From Isoptericola sp044389085 (GTDB taxonomy: Bacteria; Actinomycetota; Actinomycetes; Actinomycetales; Cellulomonadaceae), in assembly GCF_044389085.1 (NCBI RefSeq), contig NZ_JBIRXP010000002.1:434001-498000 (forward strand): a stretch of DNA of 64,000 nucleotides. The letters are read 5' to 3'. The notes under the pieces were generated by a model. The model did not search any database. It was not told where the DNA came from and worked only from the letters and a program-made list of their open reading frames with translations. Of the stretch, positions 16,476-23,928 are shown in pieces (position 1 is the stretch's first letter; every line of letters starts with the position of its first letter). A program made the translations under genes and the position numbers.

Positions 16476-17983
16476 GGAAGAACGTGTTCGTCAAGGGAGC
16501 GGCCGCGGCCGCGGTGGCCGCGCTCGCGCTCACCGCCTGCGGCAGCAACGGTTCGGGCGACGCCGACGGCGGCGACGCCGGGGGCCCCATCACGTGGATG
16601 GCGACGCTGCACACGCCCGTGACCCCGGACCAGGACGGGCCCATCCAGACCGCGCTGGAGGAGCACACCGGCGAGGACCTCAAGATCCAGTGGGTGCCGG
16701 CGGCGTCGTCGGCCGAGAAGCTCAACGCGGCGCTCTCCTCGGGTGCGCTCGCCGACATGGTGTCGATGGCGCCCGTCGACAGCTCGACGGTGCGTCAGTC
16801 GCTGAAGTCGGGGATGTTCTGGGACGTGGAGCCCTACCTCAAGGAGTTCCCGAACCTGGCGGAGATCGACGCGCAGACGCTGGACGCGGCCCGCCTGGAC
16901 GGCACGCTCTACGGGGTGCCGTTCCAGAAGATCAAGGCGCGGTACGGCGTGGTGATCCGCCAGGACTGGCTGGACAACCTGGGCCTGGAGGTGCCGCACA
17001 CGATCGAGGACCTGGAGAAGGTCGCGGTCGCGTTCGCCAAGGACGACCCGGACGGCAACGGCAAGGACGACACCACGGGCTTCATCGACCGCGAGGAGAG
17101 CTTCGACCTCGGATTCCGGTCCCTGTCGGGGTACTTCGGCGCCGGCGACGACTTCGAGGTGGACGACGCAGGGCAGGTGCGCTCGACGCTCGACGGCGAC
17201 GCCTTCAAGCAGGCGATGGAGTGGTACCGCGGCGTGTACGAGCAGGGTGCCGTGAACCAGGAGTTCGTCACCATGCAGAAGACGAACCAGCAGGACGCGA
17301 TCGCGCGCGGCAAGGGCGGCATCGTCGTCACGGGCCTGTTCGAGGCCAAGGGGTACCTCGCTCTCGCGCAGGACGCGGACCCGGAGACGCCGATGAAGTG
17401 GGCGCTCGTCAACGACATGACCTTCGAGGACGTGCCGCGCCGGATCCTCACCGACACCGGCGGCGGCCTCGGCGGCTGGCTGTCCTTCCCCAAGTCCGAG
17501 GTGAAGGACGAGGCCGAGCTGAAGAAGGTGCTCGGGTTCGCGGACAAGCTGCTCGACGAGGAGGCGTACGGCCTCATGACCAACGGCGTCGAGGGCACCC
17601 ACTACTCGATGGACGCCGACGGCGTCGTGACGATCGAGGACCAGACCGCCTGGGAGCAGGAGGTGCAGCCGTACTCGTCCTCGCGTCTGTCCGAGAAGGT
17701 CGTGACGTACAAGAGCACCGAGCCGTACGTCGACGAGGGCAACGAGAAGATGCTCGAGAACGAGGAGTACGCCGTCGTGAACCCGGCGCAGTCGCTGTCG
17801 TCCGAGGCGTACGACCGGCAGTGGACCACGGTGCACGACGCGGCCAAGGACGCCTACAACAAGTACGTCGTGGGCCAGATCGAGATGGCGGACTACGAGG
17901 CCGCCATCGAGAAGCTGCGCGGCCAGGGTCTGGACGACATCGAGCAGGAGCTCACGGCCGCCTACGCCGAGGTGAACGGCTGA
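16472..17983 (+). CDS. Extracellular solute-binding lipoprotein, copy 2
   Basis: A 503-residue paralogue of the protein at 13519, collinear over its whole length, with the same lipobox (LTACGSNGSGDADGG) and the same binding fold. The first and last thirds have diverged, but bases 16943-17076 are identical to 13993-14126. A GGAGAGGAG site precedes the ATG, which overlaps the GH28 stop. Two receptors for one permease pair could widen the oligosaccharide range. Confidence 0.92.
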   Translation: MRKNVFVKGAAAAAVAALALTACGSNGSGDADGGDAGGPITWMATLHTPVTPDQDGPIQTALEEHTGEDLKIQWVPAASSAEKLNAALSSGALADMVSMAPVDSSTVRQSLKSGMFWDVEPYLKEFPNLAEIDAQTLDAARLDGTLYGVPFQKIKARYGVVIRQDWLDNLGLEVPHTIEDLEKVAVAFAKDDPDGNGKDDTTGFIDREESFDLGFRSLSGYFGAGDDFEVDDAGQVRSTLDGDAFKQAMEWYRGVYEQGAVNQEFVTMQKTNQQDAIARGKGGIVVTGLFEAKGYLALAQDADPETPMKWALVNDMTFEDVPRRILTDTGGGLGGWLSFPKSEVKDEAELKKVLGFADKLLDEEAYGLMTNGVEGTHYSMDADGVVTIEDQTAWEQEVQPYSSSRLSEKVVTYKSTEPYVDEGNEKMLENEEYAVVNPAQSLSSEAYDRQWTTVHDAAKDAYNKYVVGQIEMADYEAAIEKLRGQGLDDIEQELTAAYAEVNG

Positions 17984-17984
17984 C

Positions 17985-18500
17985 ATGGCCATGACCGAGA
18001 CGCCCGCCCGCCGCGACGCCGCGCCCGAGCCCGGCGAGCCCGCGGCCCCGCTCCGGCGCACCGTCGAGCTCTGGCTGGCCGGGGTGGCGGCGGCCCTGAC
18101 GACGCTCTCCCTCGGCGCGTTCACCGTCGTGGTGAACGGCGTCGACGAGGCGACGTTCGCCGACACCCTCTACCCGCTGCTCGCCGACGGCGGCGTCGCC
18201 GGCGCCGCGGGCGTCCCGGTCGAGACCGCCTACGAGGCCACCCGCACGCTCGCGGCGTGGTTCAGCTTCACCGTGCCGTTGGTGCTCGGGCTCACCGTCG
18301 TCGGCTTCGCCCTGGCGCGCCGCCGCCCCGGGCGCCGCTCGACGGGGTGGTGGTTCCTCGCCGCCGGGCTCGTGTGCCTCTTCGGCAGCCAGCTCCTGCT
18401 CTACCCGATCGCCTTCGGCTTCTTCGTCGCCGCCGGGCTCTTCGCCCTGCGCGCGACCGACCAGCATTCCGACCAGCCCCACACCGGGAGTTCCACATGA
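17985..18500 (+). CDS. Small membrane protein in sugar-uptake operon (DUF4064-like?)
   Basis: A 171-residue protein with hydrophobic segments at about 27-50, 85-108 and 120-150, and a first helix preceded by RRTVELWLAG, which recalls DUF4064 proteins; that assignment is weak. It starts 1 nt after the binding-protein stop (a second ATG at 17991 is possible), and its stop overlaps the LplC-type permease ATG (ATGA). Its position suggests an accessory role in the importer; nothing in the sequence shows what. Confidence 0.6.
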   Translation: MAMTETPARRDAAPEPGEPAAPLRRTVELWLAGVAAALTTLSLGAFTVVVNGVDEATFADTLYPLLADGGVAGAAGVPVETAYEATRTLAAWFSFTVPLVLGLTVVGFALARRRPGRRSTGWWFLAAGLVCLFGSQLLLYPIAFGFFVAAGLFALRATDQHSDQPHTGSST

Positions 18501-19423
18501 GCAAGATCGCCGCGGCCCCCACCGCCGTCGGGCCCCTCCGCAGCACGGGTCGGGCCCGCAAGCCCTCGGTCGGGGTGCGCGTCTTCCAGGTCGTCAACGC
18601 GATCGTCCTCACGGGCTTCGCGCTGCTGTGCCTCATCCCGTTCCTCAACGTGCTCGGCAGCTCGCTCGCCACCCCCGGCGAGATCGCCACCCGGCCGTTC
18701 ATCCTGATCCCGCAGACGTTCACGCTCGACGCGTACCGGTACATCCTGTCGACGTCGACGATCTTCCAGGCGATGGGCGTGTCCGTCATCGTCACCGTGG
18801 GCGGCACGTTCCTCAGCCTGCTGGTCACCGCGCTCATGGCGTACGCGCTGTCCAAGCGGTACCTCAAGGGCCGGCGGGTGATCAACTTCCTCGTCGTGTT
18901 CACGATGCTGTTCAGCGGCGGCATGATCCCCACGTTCATCGTGGTGCAGAAGCTGGGGCTCATCGACTCGCTGTGGTCGCTGATCCTCCCGGTGCTGATC
19001 AACGCGTTCAACTTCGTCATCATGCGCAGCTTCTTCCAGGGCATCCCCGACAGCCTGGAGGAGGCGGCTCGCATCGACGGCTGCTCGGACCTGGGCGTGT
19101 TCCTGCGGATCGTGCTGCCGCTGTCGCTCGCGTCGATCGCGACCATCGGTCTCTTCTACGCCGTCTACTACTGGAACACCTACCAGTCCGCCATCCTCTA
19201 CATCAACGACTCGGAGAAGTGGCCCATCCAGGTGCTGCTGCGCCAGATCGTCATCGTCGCGTCCGGAATGAACGCGGACGAGGGCTCCGTCGACGTCGTA
19301 CCGCCCGCCCAGTCGGTGAAGATGGCCGTGATCTTCGTGGCGACGCTGCCGATGCTGCTCGTGTACCCGTTCATCCAGAGGTTCTTCGTCAAGGGCGCCC
19401 TGATCGGCTCGGTCAAGGGCTGA
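18497..19423 (+). CDS. Carbohydrate ABC transporter permease, LplC/YtcP type
   Basis: A 308-residue permease, second half of the membrane channel with the LplB-type protein. Six membrane segments follow a 25-residue basic leader. The EAA loop is EEAARIDGCSDLGVFLRIVLP. The DVVPPAQSVKMAVIFVATLP segment and the C-terminal KGALIGSVKG are typical of LplC. It starts at the ATG overlapping the previous stop. It is the last gene of the operon, ended by the hairpin at 19432-19491. Confidence 0.92.
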   Translation: MSKIAAAPTAVGPLRSTGRARKPSVGVRVFQVVNAIVLTGFALLCLIPFLNVLGSSLATPGEIATRPFILIPQTFTLDAYRYILSTSTIFQAMGVSVIVTVGGTFLSLLVTALMAYALSKRYLKGRRVINFLVVFTMLFSGGMIPTFIVVQKLGLIDSLWSLILPVLINAFNFVIMRSFFQGIPDSLEEAARIDGCSDLGVFLRIVLPLSLASIATIGLFYAVYYWNTYQSAILYINDSEKWPIQVLLRQIVIVASGMNADEGSVDVVPPAQSVKMAVIFVATLPMLLVYPFIQRFFVKGALIGSVKG

Positions 19424-19431
19424 ACCGAGGC

Positions 19432-19491
19432 GCCGCGCACGACGAAGGGCGGGAACCCTCCCCGGGGTTCCCGCCCTTCGTCGTGCGCGGC
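19432..19491. terminator. Bidirectional terminator hairpin
   Basis: Arms 19432-19458 and 19465-19491 form 27 perfect base pairs with a 6-nt loop. It fills the space between the convergent LplC-type permease and serine hydrolase genes. Confidence 0.88.
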
Positions 19492-19494
19492 CGG

Positions 19495-20880
19495 TCAGCG
19501 CGTGCGGGCGTAGGCCGCGTGGAACGTCCAGCCCGTGGCGAGCGTCTCGCCGAAGCCCTGCGACTGGACGGCGAGGGTGCCGTCGGCGGCGAGAGCGAGG
19601 CGGAGCCGCAGCGTGGCCAGCTCGTCGCCGTGCGTGCCCGCGCGCACGTCGAGGGTGCCCGGGGCGGACCAGCCCGCGGTGACGACCGCAGGCTCCCCGC
19701 CCACCCGGGTCGACAGCGGGCCGGTGGTCTCGAGCGGGATCGACCAGCCGTCGGACGACGCGACGGTGCCGCCGTCGCCCGTGACGGCGAGCGTCAGCTC
19801 CGCCGGTCCGGCGCCGGGGGTGCGGGTGGCCCACGTGCCGTCCAGCGGGCGCGCGTGCGCGGCGTCGTGCCGCGGCGCCGGCCAGGGAAGGTCGACGGGG
19901 TCGCCCGCCGGCACGCGTGCCTCCCCGCTTGCCTCCGCGCCTGCCTCCCTGGCACCCGCCAGGTCGCGCGCGGGCCCGACGAGCTGGTCGAGGACGAGGT
20001 CGAGCAGCTTCTGGTCGCCGCTCGCCGCGGCCTGGGAGTCGGCCGTGACGACCACGGTGACCTCCCGCTCGGGGTCGCCGTAGACGATCTGCCCGCCCAG
20101 GCCGAACATCAGCCAGCCGCCCGTGGGCGGCAGCCAGAGCTGGTACCCGTACGACGCGCGGAACGGCGCGCCCCACGTCTGGGTGGCGGGTGACGACTGC
20201 GGCGACGTCGCGGCGGCGAGGTAGTCCGCGGGGAGCAGCTGTGCGCCCTCGTGCAGGCCGCCGTTGTTCAGCAGCCGGGCCAGCAGCACCAGGTCGTCGG
20301 GGGTGCAGATCAGGCCGGAGCCGCCGTGGCTGAACCCGTCCGGACCGGGCAGGAAGCGCAGGCCGGCCGAGACGCCGAGGGGGTCGAGCACGCGCGGGCG
20401 CAGGTAGTCGGCGAGGGATCCGCCGGTGGTCCGCTCCACGAGCGCGGCCAGCGTGTACGAGGCGCTGGTGTCGTAGGTGTACAGCGTGCCCGGCGGGTGC
20501 GTGGGCTCGACGCGGAAGTACGACTCCAGCCAGCCGCCCTCGCGCACCTTGTACGTCGTCGAGCGGTGCGGGCCGACCATCGCGAGCATGTGCCGCAGCG
20601 TCGTGGCCGCGAGCCAGGGGTGCACGGTGCGGCCGTCGACCAGGTCGGGGAAGTGCTCGACGACCGGGTCGTCGAGGTCGAGCCGGCCCTCCGCGGCGAG
20701 CAGACCGACCGCCAGCCCGGTGACGGTCTTGGAGACGGAGTACATCCGCTGGGGGACGTCCGGCCCGCGGGTCGCAGCAGCGGCGGCGGCGAGCCGGTCG
20801 CCCCCGACGCGCACGTCGACGGTGTGCAGGGCGATGTCGTGCGCGGCGGCGCGCTCGACGAGAGGGTGCAGCTCGATCAT
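19495..20880 (-). CDS. Serine hydrolase, class C beta-lactamase fold
   Basis: A 461-residue protein. The N-terminal 320 residues are a beta-lactamase/esterase domain with the S-x-x-K motif at Ser48-Lys51 (SVSK), a YDT in place of the usual YxN (TYDTSASY, about 135) and a GLGGQ segment at the third motif. Residues 340-461 form a beta-rich C-terminal domain. There is no signal peptide, so an intracellular esterase (for example removing acetyl or other esters from imported oligosaccharides) is more likely than a penicillin target; this is an inference from context. TAGGCT (complement of 20887-20892) ends 6 nt before the ATG. Confidence 0.85.
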   Translation of the reverse strand: MIELHPLVERAAAHDIALHTVDVRVGGDRLAAAAAATRGPDVPQRMYSVSKTVTGLAVGLLAAEGRLDLDDPVVEHFPDLVDGRTVHPWLAATTLRHMLAMVGPHRSTTYKVREGGWLESYFRVEPTHPPGTLYTYDTSASYTLAALVERTTGGSLADYLRPRVLDPLGVSAGLRFLPGPDGFSHGGSGLICTPDDLVLLARLLNNGGLHEGAQLLPADYLAAATSPQSSPATQTWGAPFRASYGYQLWLPPTGGWLMFGLGGQIVYGDPEREVTVVVTADSQAAASGDQKLLDLVLDQLVGPARDLAGAREAGAEASGEARVPAGDPVDLPWPAPRHDAAHARPLDGTWATRTPGAGPAELTLAVTGDGGTVASSDGWSIPLETTGPLSTRVGGEPAVVTAGWSAPGTLDVRAGTHGDELATLRLRLALAADGTLAVQSQGFGETLATGWTFHAAYARTR

Positions 20881-20886
20881 CCGGCC

Positions 20887-20904
20887 AGCCTAGTAACCGC
20901 TTTC
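20887..20904 (-). promoter_or_regulatory. Leaderless promoter with LacI-type operator
   Basis: On the minus strand, GAAAGCGGTTAC (complement of 20893-20904) runs directly into the -10 hexamer TAGGCT (complement of 20887-20892). The 12-mer differs by one base from GAAACCGGTTAC at 11745-11756, so one regulator may control both the importer operon and this hydrolase. The regulator gene is not in the window. Confidence 0.5.
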
Positions 20905-20967
20905 CCGCCTGACCAGGGCCCTCGCCGGGCGGATCTCACCGCACGACGAGGGCCCGGGCCGCGCGGC

Positions 20968-22452
20968 TCAGGTCAGGTCGCGGACGGCGGCGTACTGCTC
21001 GCGCACCACCGGGCGCGGGTCGGCGGCCAGCGTCGTCGCGACCGTCGTCGACCAGGACGGCGCGCCGGCTGCCGGGTCCGTCGCGGCCGCGAGGACCCAC
21101 GCGGCCTGGCGCGCGGCGCCGTCGGCCACGTACTCGCCCGGCTCGGGCACGCCGATCGCGAGCCCGAAGACCTGCGTGGCCACCTGCTGCACGGCGGGGG
21201 ACTGCGCGGCGCCGCCGATGAGCATGACGCGCTCGATCGGCACGCCCTGGGCGCGCAGCGCGTCCAGCCCGTCGGCGAGGCCGCAGAGCATGCCCTCGAC
21301 GTACGCGCGGGCGAGGTGCTCCCGCGTGGACGTGGCGAGCCGGACGCCGTGCAGCGTGCCCGTCGCGTCGGGGCGGTTGGGGGTGCGCTCGCCCTCGAGG
21401 TACGGCACGAGGACGAGGCCGTCCGCGCCGGGCGGCGCCGCGAGGGCGAGGTCCGCCAGCTCGTGCACGTCGACGTCGAGCACCGTGCGGGCGGCGTCGA
21501 GCACGCGCGCCGCGTTGAGGGTGACGGCGAGCATGAGGGCGTTGCCGGTGGCGTCGGCGAACCCGTTGATGGCGCCGGAGCCGTCCGCCGTGCGCGACGG
21601 GGCCACCGCCGAGACCACTCCCGAGGTGCCGATCGAGATCGCGATGTCGCCGGGGGTCATGCCGAGCGCGAGGGCCGCGGCGGCGTTGTCGCCGGCGCCG
21701 GGGCCGATCAGCGCGCCCCCCTCGACGTCTGCGCCGGCCACCGAGGCGTGGGCGGTGCCGCCCGACTCCGCCGGGCCCAGGACGCGGGGGAGGGCGACGT
21801 CGTCGCGCCCCAGGGCGAGCCGCAGCAGGTCGGGGCGGTAGGCGCCCGCACCCGACTCCGCCTCGGCGTCGTAGTACCCGGTGCCCGACGCGTCCGAGCG
21901 GTCGGTGACCAGGGCGTCGAGGCGCGGCCCGAGGGGCGACTCGCCCTCCGGTCCGTAGCCGGCGATGCGCCAGCTCAGCCAGTCGTGGGGGAGCGCGACG
22001 GCGGCGACGCGCGCGGCGTTCTCGGGCTCGGCGTCGCGCAGCCAGCGCAGCTTGGTGACGGTGAGGGAGGCGACGAGGACCGACCCGACGGCGTCGGCCC
22101 AGGCCTGCGCCCCGGCCTCGCGGTCGCCGTCGCCGAGCTCGGCGATCAGGTCCTCGGCCGCGGCCGCGGAACGCGTGTCGTTCCACAGGATCGCGTCGCG
22201 CACCACGCGGCCCTCGGCGTCGAGCGCCACGAGGCCGTGCTGCTGCCCGCCGACGGCGACCGCCGCGACGTCGTCGAGGCCGCCGGCCTGCTTCGAGGCG
22301 GCGAGGAAAGCGTCCCACCAGTGCTGCGGGTCGATCGACGTGCCGTCGGGGTGCTTCGCGGTGCCGGACCGCACGAGGCGACCGGTCTCGGCGTCGCGCA
22401 CGACGATCTTGCAGGACTGCGTGGAGGTGTCCACGCCGGCGACGAGGGGCAT
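20968..22452 (-). CDS. xylB: Xylulokinase
   Basis: A 494-residue FGGY-family kinase that phosphorylates D-xylulose to xylulose 5-phosphate. The N-terminal GVDTSTQSCKIVV loop, the substrate segment VGGQQHGLVALD, ILWNDTRS, the SIGTSGVVSA phosphate loop and the C-terminal IGGAAQSPAVQQ are all xylulokinase features. The ATG at 22452 has GAGAAGGAAG upstream. It is downstream of xylA on the same strand but separated from it by a long hairpin and the assembly gap, so xylA read-through is likely to be partial. Confidence 0.95.
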   Translation of the reverse strand: MPLVAGVDTSTQSCKIVVRDAETGRLVRSGTAKHPDGTSIDPQHWWDAFLAASKQAGGLDDVAAVAVGGQQHGLVALDAEGRVVRDAILWNDTRSAAAAEDLIAELGDGDREAGAQAWADAVGSVLVASLTVTKLRWLRDAEPENAARVAAVALPHDWLSWRIAGYGPEGESPLGPRLDALVTDRSDASGTGYYDAEAESGAGAYRPDLLRLALGRDDVALPRVLGPAESGGTAHASVAGADVEGGALIGPGAGDNAAAALALGMTPGDIAISIGTSGVVSAVAPSRTADGSGAINGFADATGNALMLAVTLNAARVLDAARTVLDVDVHELADLALAAPPGADGLVLVPYLEGERTPNRPDATGTLHGVRLATSTREHLARAYVEGMLCGLADGLDALRAQGVPIERVMLIGGAAQSPAVQQVATQVFGLAIGVPEPGEYVADGAARQAAWVLAAATDPAAGAPSWSTTVATTLAADPRPVVREQYAAVRDLT

Positions 22453-22477
22453 CGTTGCTTCCTTCTCAGGTCCGGGG

Positions 22478-22541
22478 TGTTGTGGGCGCGATTTCGGGGA
22501 CTATTCGCGACCGAATAGTCCCCGAAATCGCGCCCACAACA
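22478..22541. repeat. Perfect 30-bp-arm palindrome, family P1 copy 2
   Basis: Arms 22478-22507 and 22512-22541 are perfect complements with a 4-nt loop (CGAC). The sequence matches the palindrome at 3182-3253 apart from paired changes in the arms (A-T to G-C, C-G to T-A). It lies between xylA and xylB, 26 nt upstream of the xylB start. Confidence 0.85.
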
Positions 22542-22577
22542 GCTCGCGGTGGCTCCGGGGGACACGCCTGGGACGGG

Positions 22578-22666
22578 NNNNNNNNNNGTCTTCTCGCGGG
22601 GGGGGGGGTTGGGGGCGGCTTTTGGGGCGAACCCCCCCCCCCCCCCCCCCCCCCACCCCCCCCCCC
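22578..22666. other. Assembly gap and homopolymer tracts
   Basis: Ten N bases (22578-22587) are followed by runs of 11 G (22598-22608), 23 C (22632-22654) and 11 C (22656-22666). This looks like low-quality contig ends joined by a scaffold gap, not native sequence. The xylA-xylB spacer is therefore incomplete. Confidence 0.9.
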
Positions 22667-22694
22667 ACAACACCGGGCGGGTGGGTCGGCCGGG

Positions 22695-23861
22695 TCAGCC
22701 GATGAGGTGACGCAGCGCGAGCTGGTGCAGTCGCACCAGACCGTAGTCGCGCTCCGCGACCGCGTCGATGTCGACGTCCTCGTAGGCGGAGCGGTCGGCG
22801 AGGAAGGCGTCGAACGACTCGCCCTCGGCCAGGGTGGGCTCGCCCAGCTCGAAGATGCCGGCGTGCTCGAACGCCTTCTGCACCTCGGCGTCCTCGCGGT
22901 ACGCCTTCGACTTGGCGGCGAGCATGTCGTAGGTCTCCATGTTCGCCTTGGCCGACTCCCACACGCCGTCGAGGTACTCGGTGCGGCTGGGCTTGTAGTC
23001 GAAGTGGCGCGGGCCCTCGTAGCGCGGGCCGCCGTTGGGGAAGCCGTTCTCGAGCATGTCGACCGTGAAGAACGCGCTCAGCAGGTCGCCGTGGCCGAAG
23101 ACCAGGTCCTGGTCGTACTTCGGGCCGTGCTGGCCGTTGAGGTCGATGTGGAACAGCTTGCCCGCGTACAGCGCCAGCGCGAGGCCGTGCGTGTAGTTGA
23201 GGCCGGCCATCTGCTCGTGGCCCGTCTCCGGGTTGAGGCCCACCATGTCGCCGTTGTCGAGCGTGTCGATGAGGGCGATGGCGTGGCCGATGCTCGGCAG
23301 GAAGATGTCGCCGCGGGGCTCGTTGGGCTTGGGCTCCAGCGCGATGCGCAGGTCGTAGCCCTTCTCCTTGATGTAGGCGGCGACGGTGTCGATGCCCTCC
23401 GCGTACCGGGCGTGCGCGGCGTGCAGGTCCTTGGAGTTGTCGTACTCCGTGCCCTCGCGGCCGCCCCACATGACGAACGTCGAGGCGCCCATCTCGGCGG
23501 CCAGGTCGACGTTGGTCAGCACCTTGCGCAGGCCGTAGCGGCGCACCGTGCGGTTGTTCGAGGTGAACGCGCCGTCCTTGAAGATCGGGTGCGTGAAGGT
23601 GTTGGTGGTGACCATCTCGCAGACGAGACCGGTCTCCTCGGAGGCCTTCTTCACCGCGTCGATGTGCTTCTGGCGCTCCGCGCCCTCGGCGCCGAACGGG
23701 AAGACGTCGTTGTCGTGGAACGTGAAGCCCCAGGCGCCGAGGTCGGCCAGCTTGCGGATCGACTCCGCGGGGTCCAGGTCCGGGCGCGTGGCGGTGCCGA
23801 ACGGGTCGTTGGCCGGCCAGCCGACGGTCCACAGGCCGAAGGAGTACTTGATGTCGCTCAC
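22695..23861 (-). CDS. xylA: Xylose isomerase
   Basis: A 388-residue TIM-barrel isomerase (D-xylose to D-xylulose; also glucose to fructose) of the short actinobacterial class I type. His49 and Asp52 in TFHDNDVFPFG are the catalytic pair. The metal ligands are in ALEPKPNEPRGD, NPETGHEQMAGLNY and FHIDLNGQHGPKYDQD. GTG start with GAGGAGAG upstream. It is divergent from the ROK regulator, with a TTGACT/AATAGT promoter in the spacer. No sign of damage despite the nearby gap. Confidence 0.97.
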   Translation of the reverse strand: MSDIKYSFGLWTVGWPANDPFGTATRPDLDPAESIRKLADLGAWGFTFHDNDVFPFGAEGAERQKHIDAVKKASEETGLVCEMVTTNTFTHPIFKDGAFTSNNRTVRRYGLRKVLTNVDLAAEMGASTFVMWGGREGTEYDNSKDLHAAHARYAEGIDTVAAYIKEKGYDLRIALEPKPNEPRGDIFLPSIGHAIALIDTLDNGDMVGLNPETGHEQMAGLNYTHGLALALYAGKLFHIDLNGQHGPKYDQDLVFGHGDLLSAFFTVDMLENGFPNGGPRYEGPRHFDYKPSRTEYLDGVWESAKANMETYDMLAAKSKAYREDAEVQKAFEHAGIFELGEPTLAEGESFDAFLADRSAYEDVDIDAVAERDYGLVRLHQLALRHLIG

Positions 23862-23877
23862 GGATCTCTCCTCGTCG

Positions 23878-23925
23878 AGTTTTGTTGTACGGCTGAACTA
23901 TTGCGCGTCGCTGGGCTAGAGTCAA
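23878..23925. promoter_or_regulatory. Divergent xylA/ROK promoter region with candidate operator
   Basis: xylA (minus): TTGACT (complement of 23920-23925), 17 nt, AATAGT (complement of 23897-23902). ROK gene (plus): TGAACT at 23894-23899, 17 nt, TAGAGT at 23917-23922. The two promoters overlap. AGTT at 23878 and AACT at 23896 bound an imperfect inverted repeat overlapping both, which recalls XylR operators (AGTTTTGTTG left half). Confidence 0.6.
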
Positions 23926-23928
23926 CAC

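Noticed and set aside
19495..20880. Antibiotic-resistance beta-lactamase
   Set aside because: No signal peptide, a YDT instead of YxN, an extra beta-rich C-terminal domain and a sugar-catabolic setting all argue for an esterase-like serine hydrolase.
20251..22518. Plus-strand open frame opposite the serine hydrolase and xylB
   Set aside because: Shadow of two well-identified minus-strand genes; its composition is typical of antisense GC-rich frames.
22598..22666. Native G/C homopolymer tracts as a phase-variation switch for xylA
   Set aside because: They touch an N gap and lie outside any coding frame; contig-end artefact is the simpler explanation.
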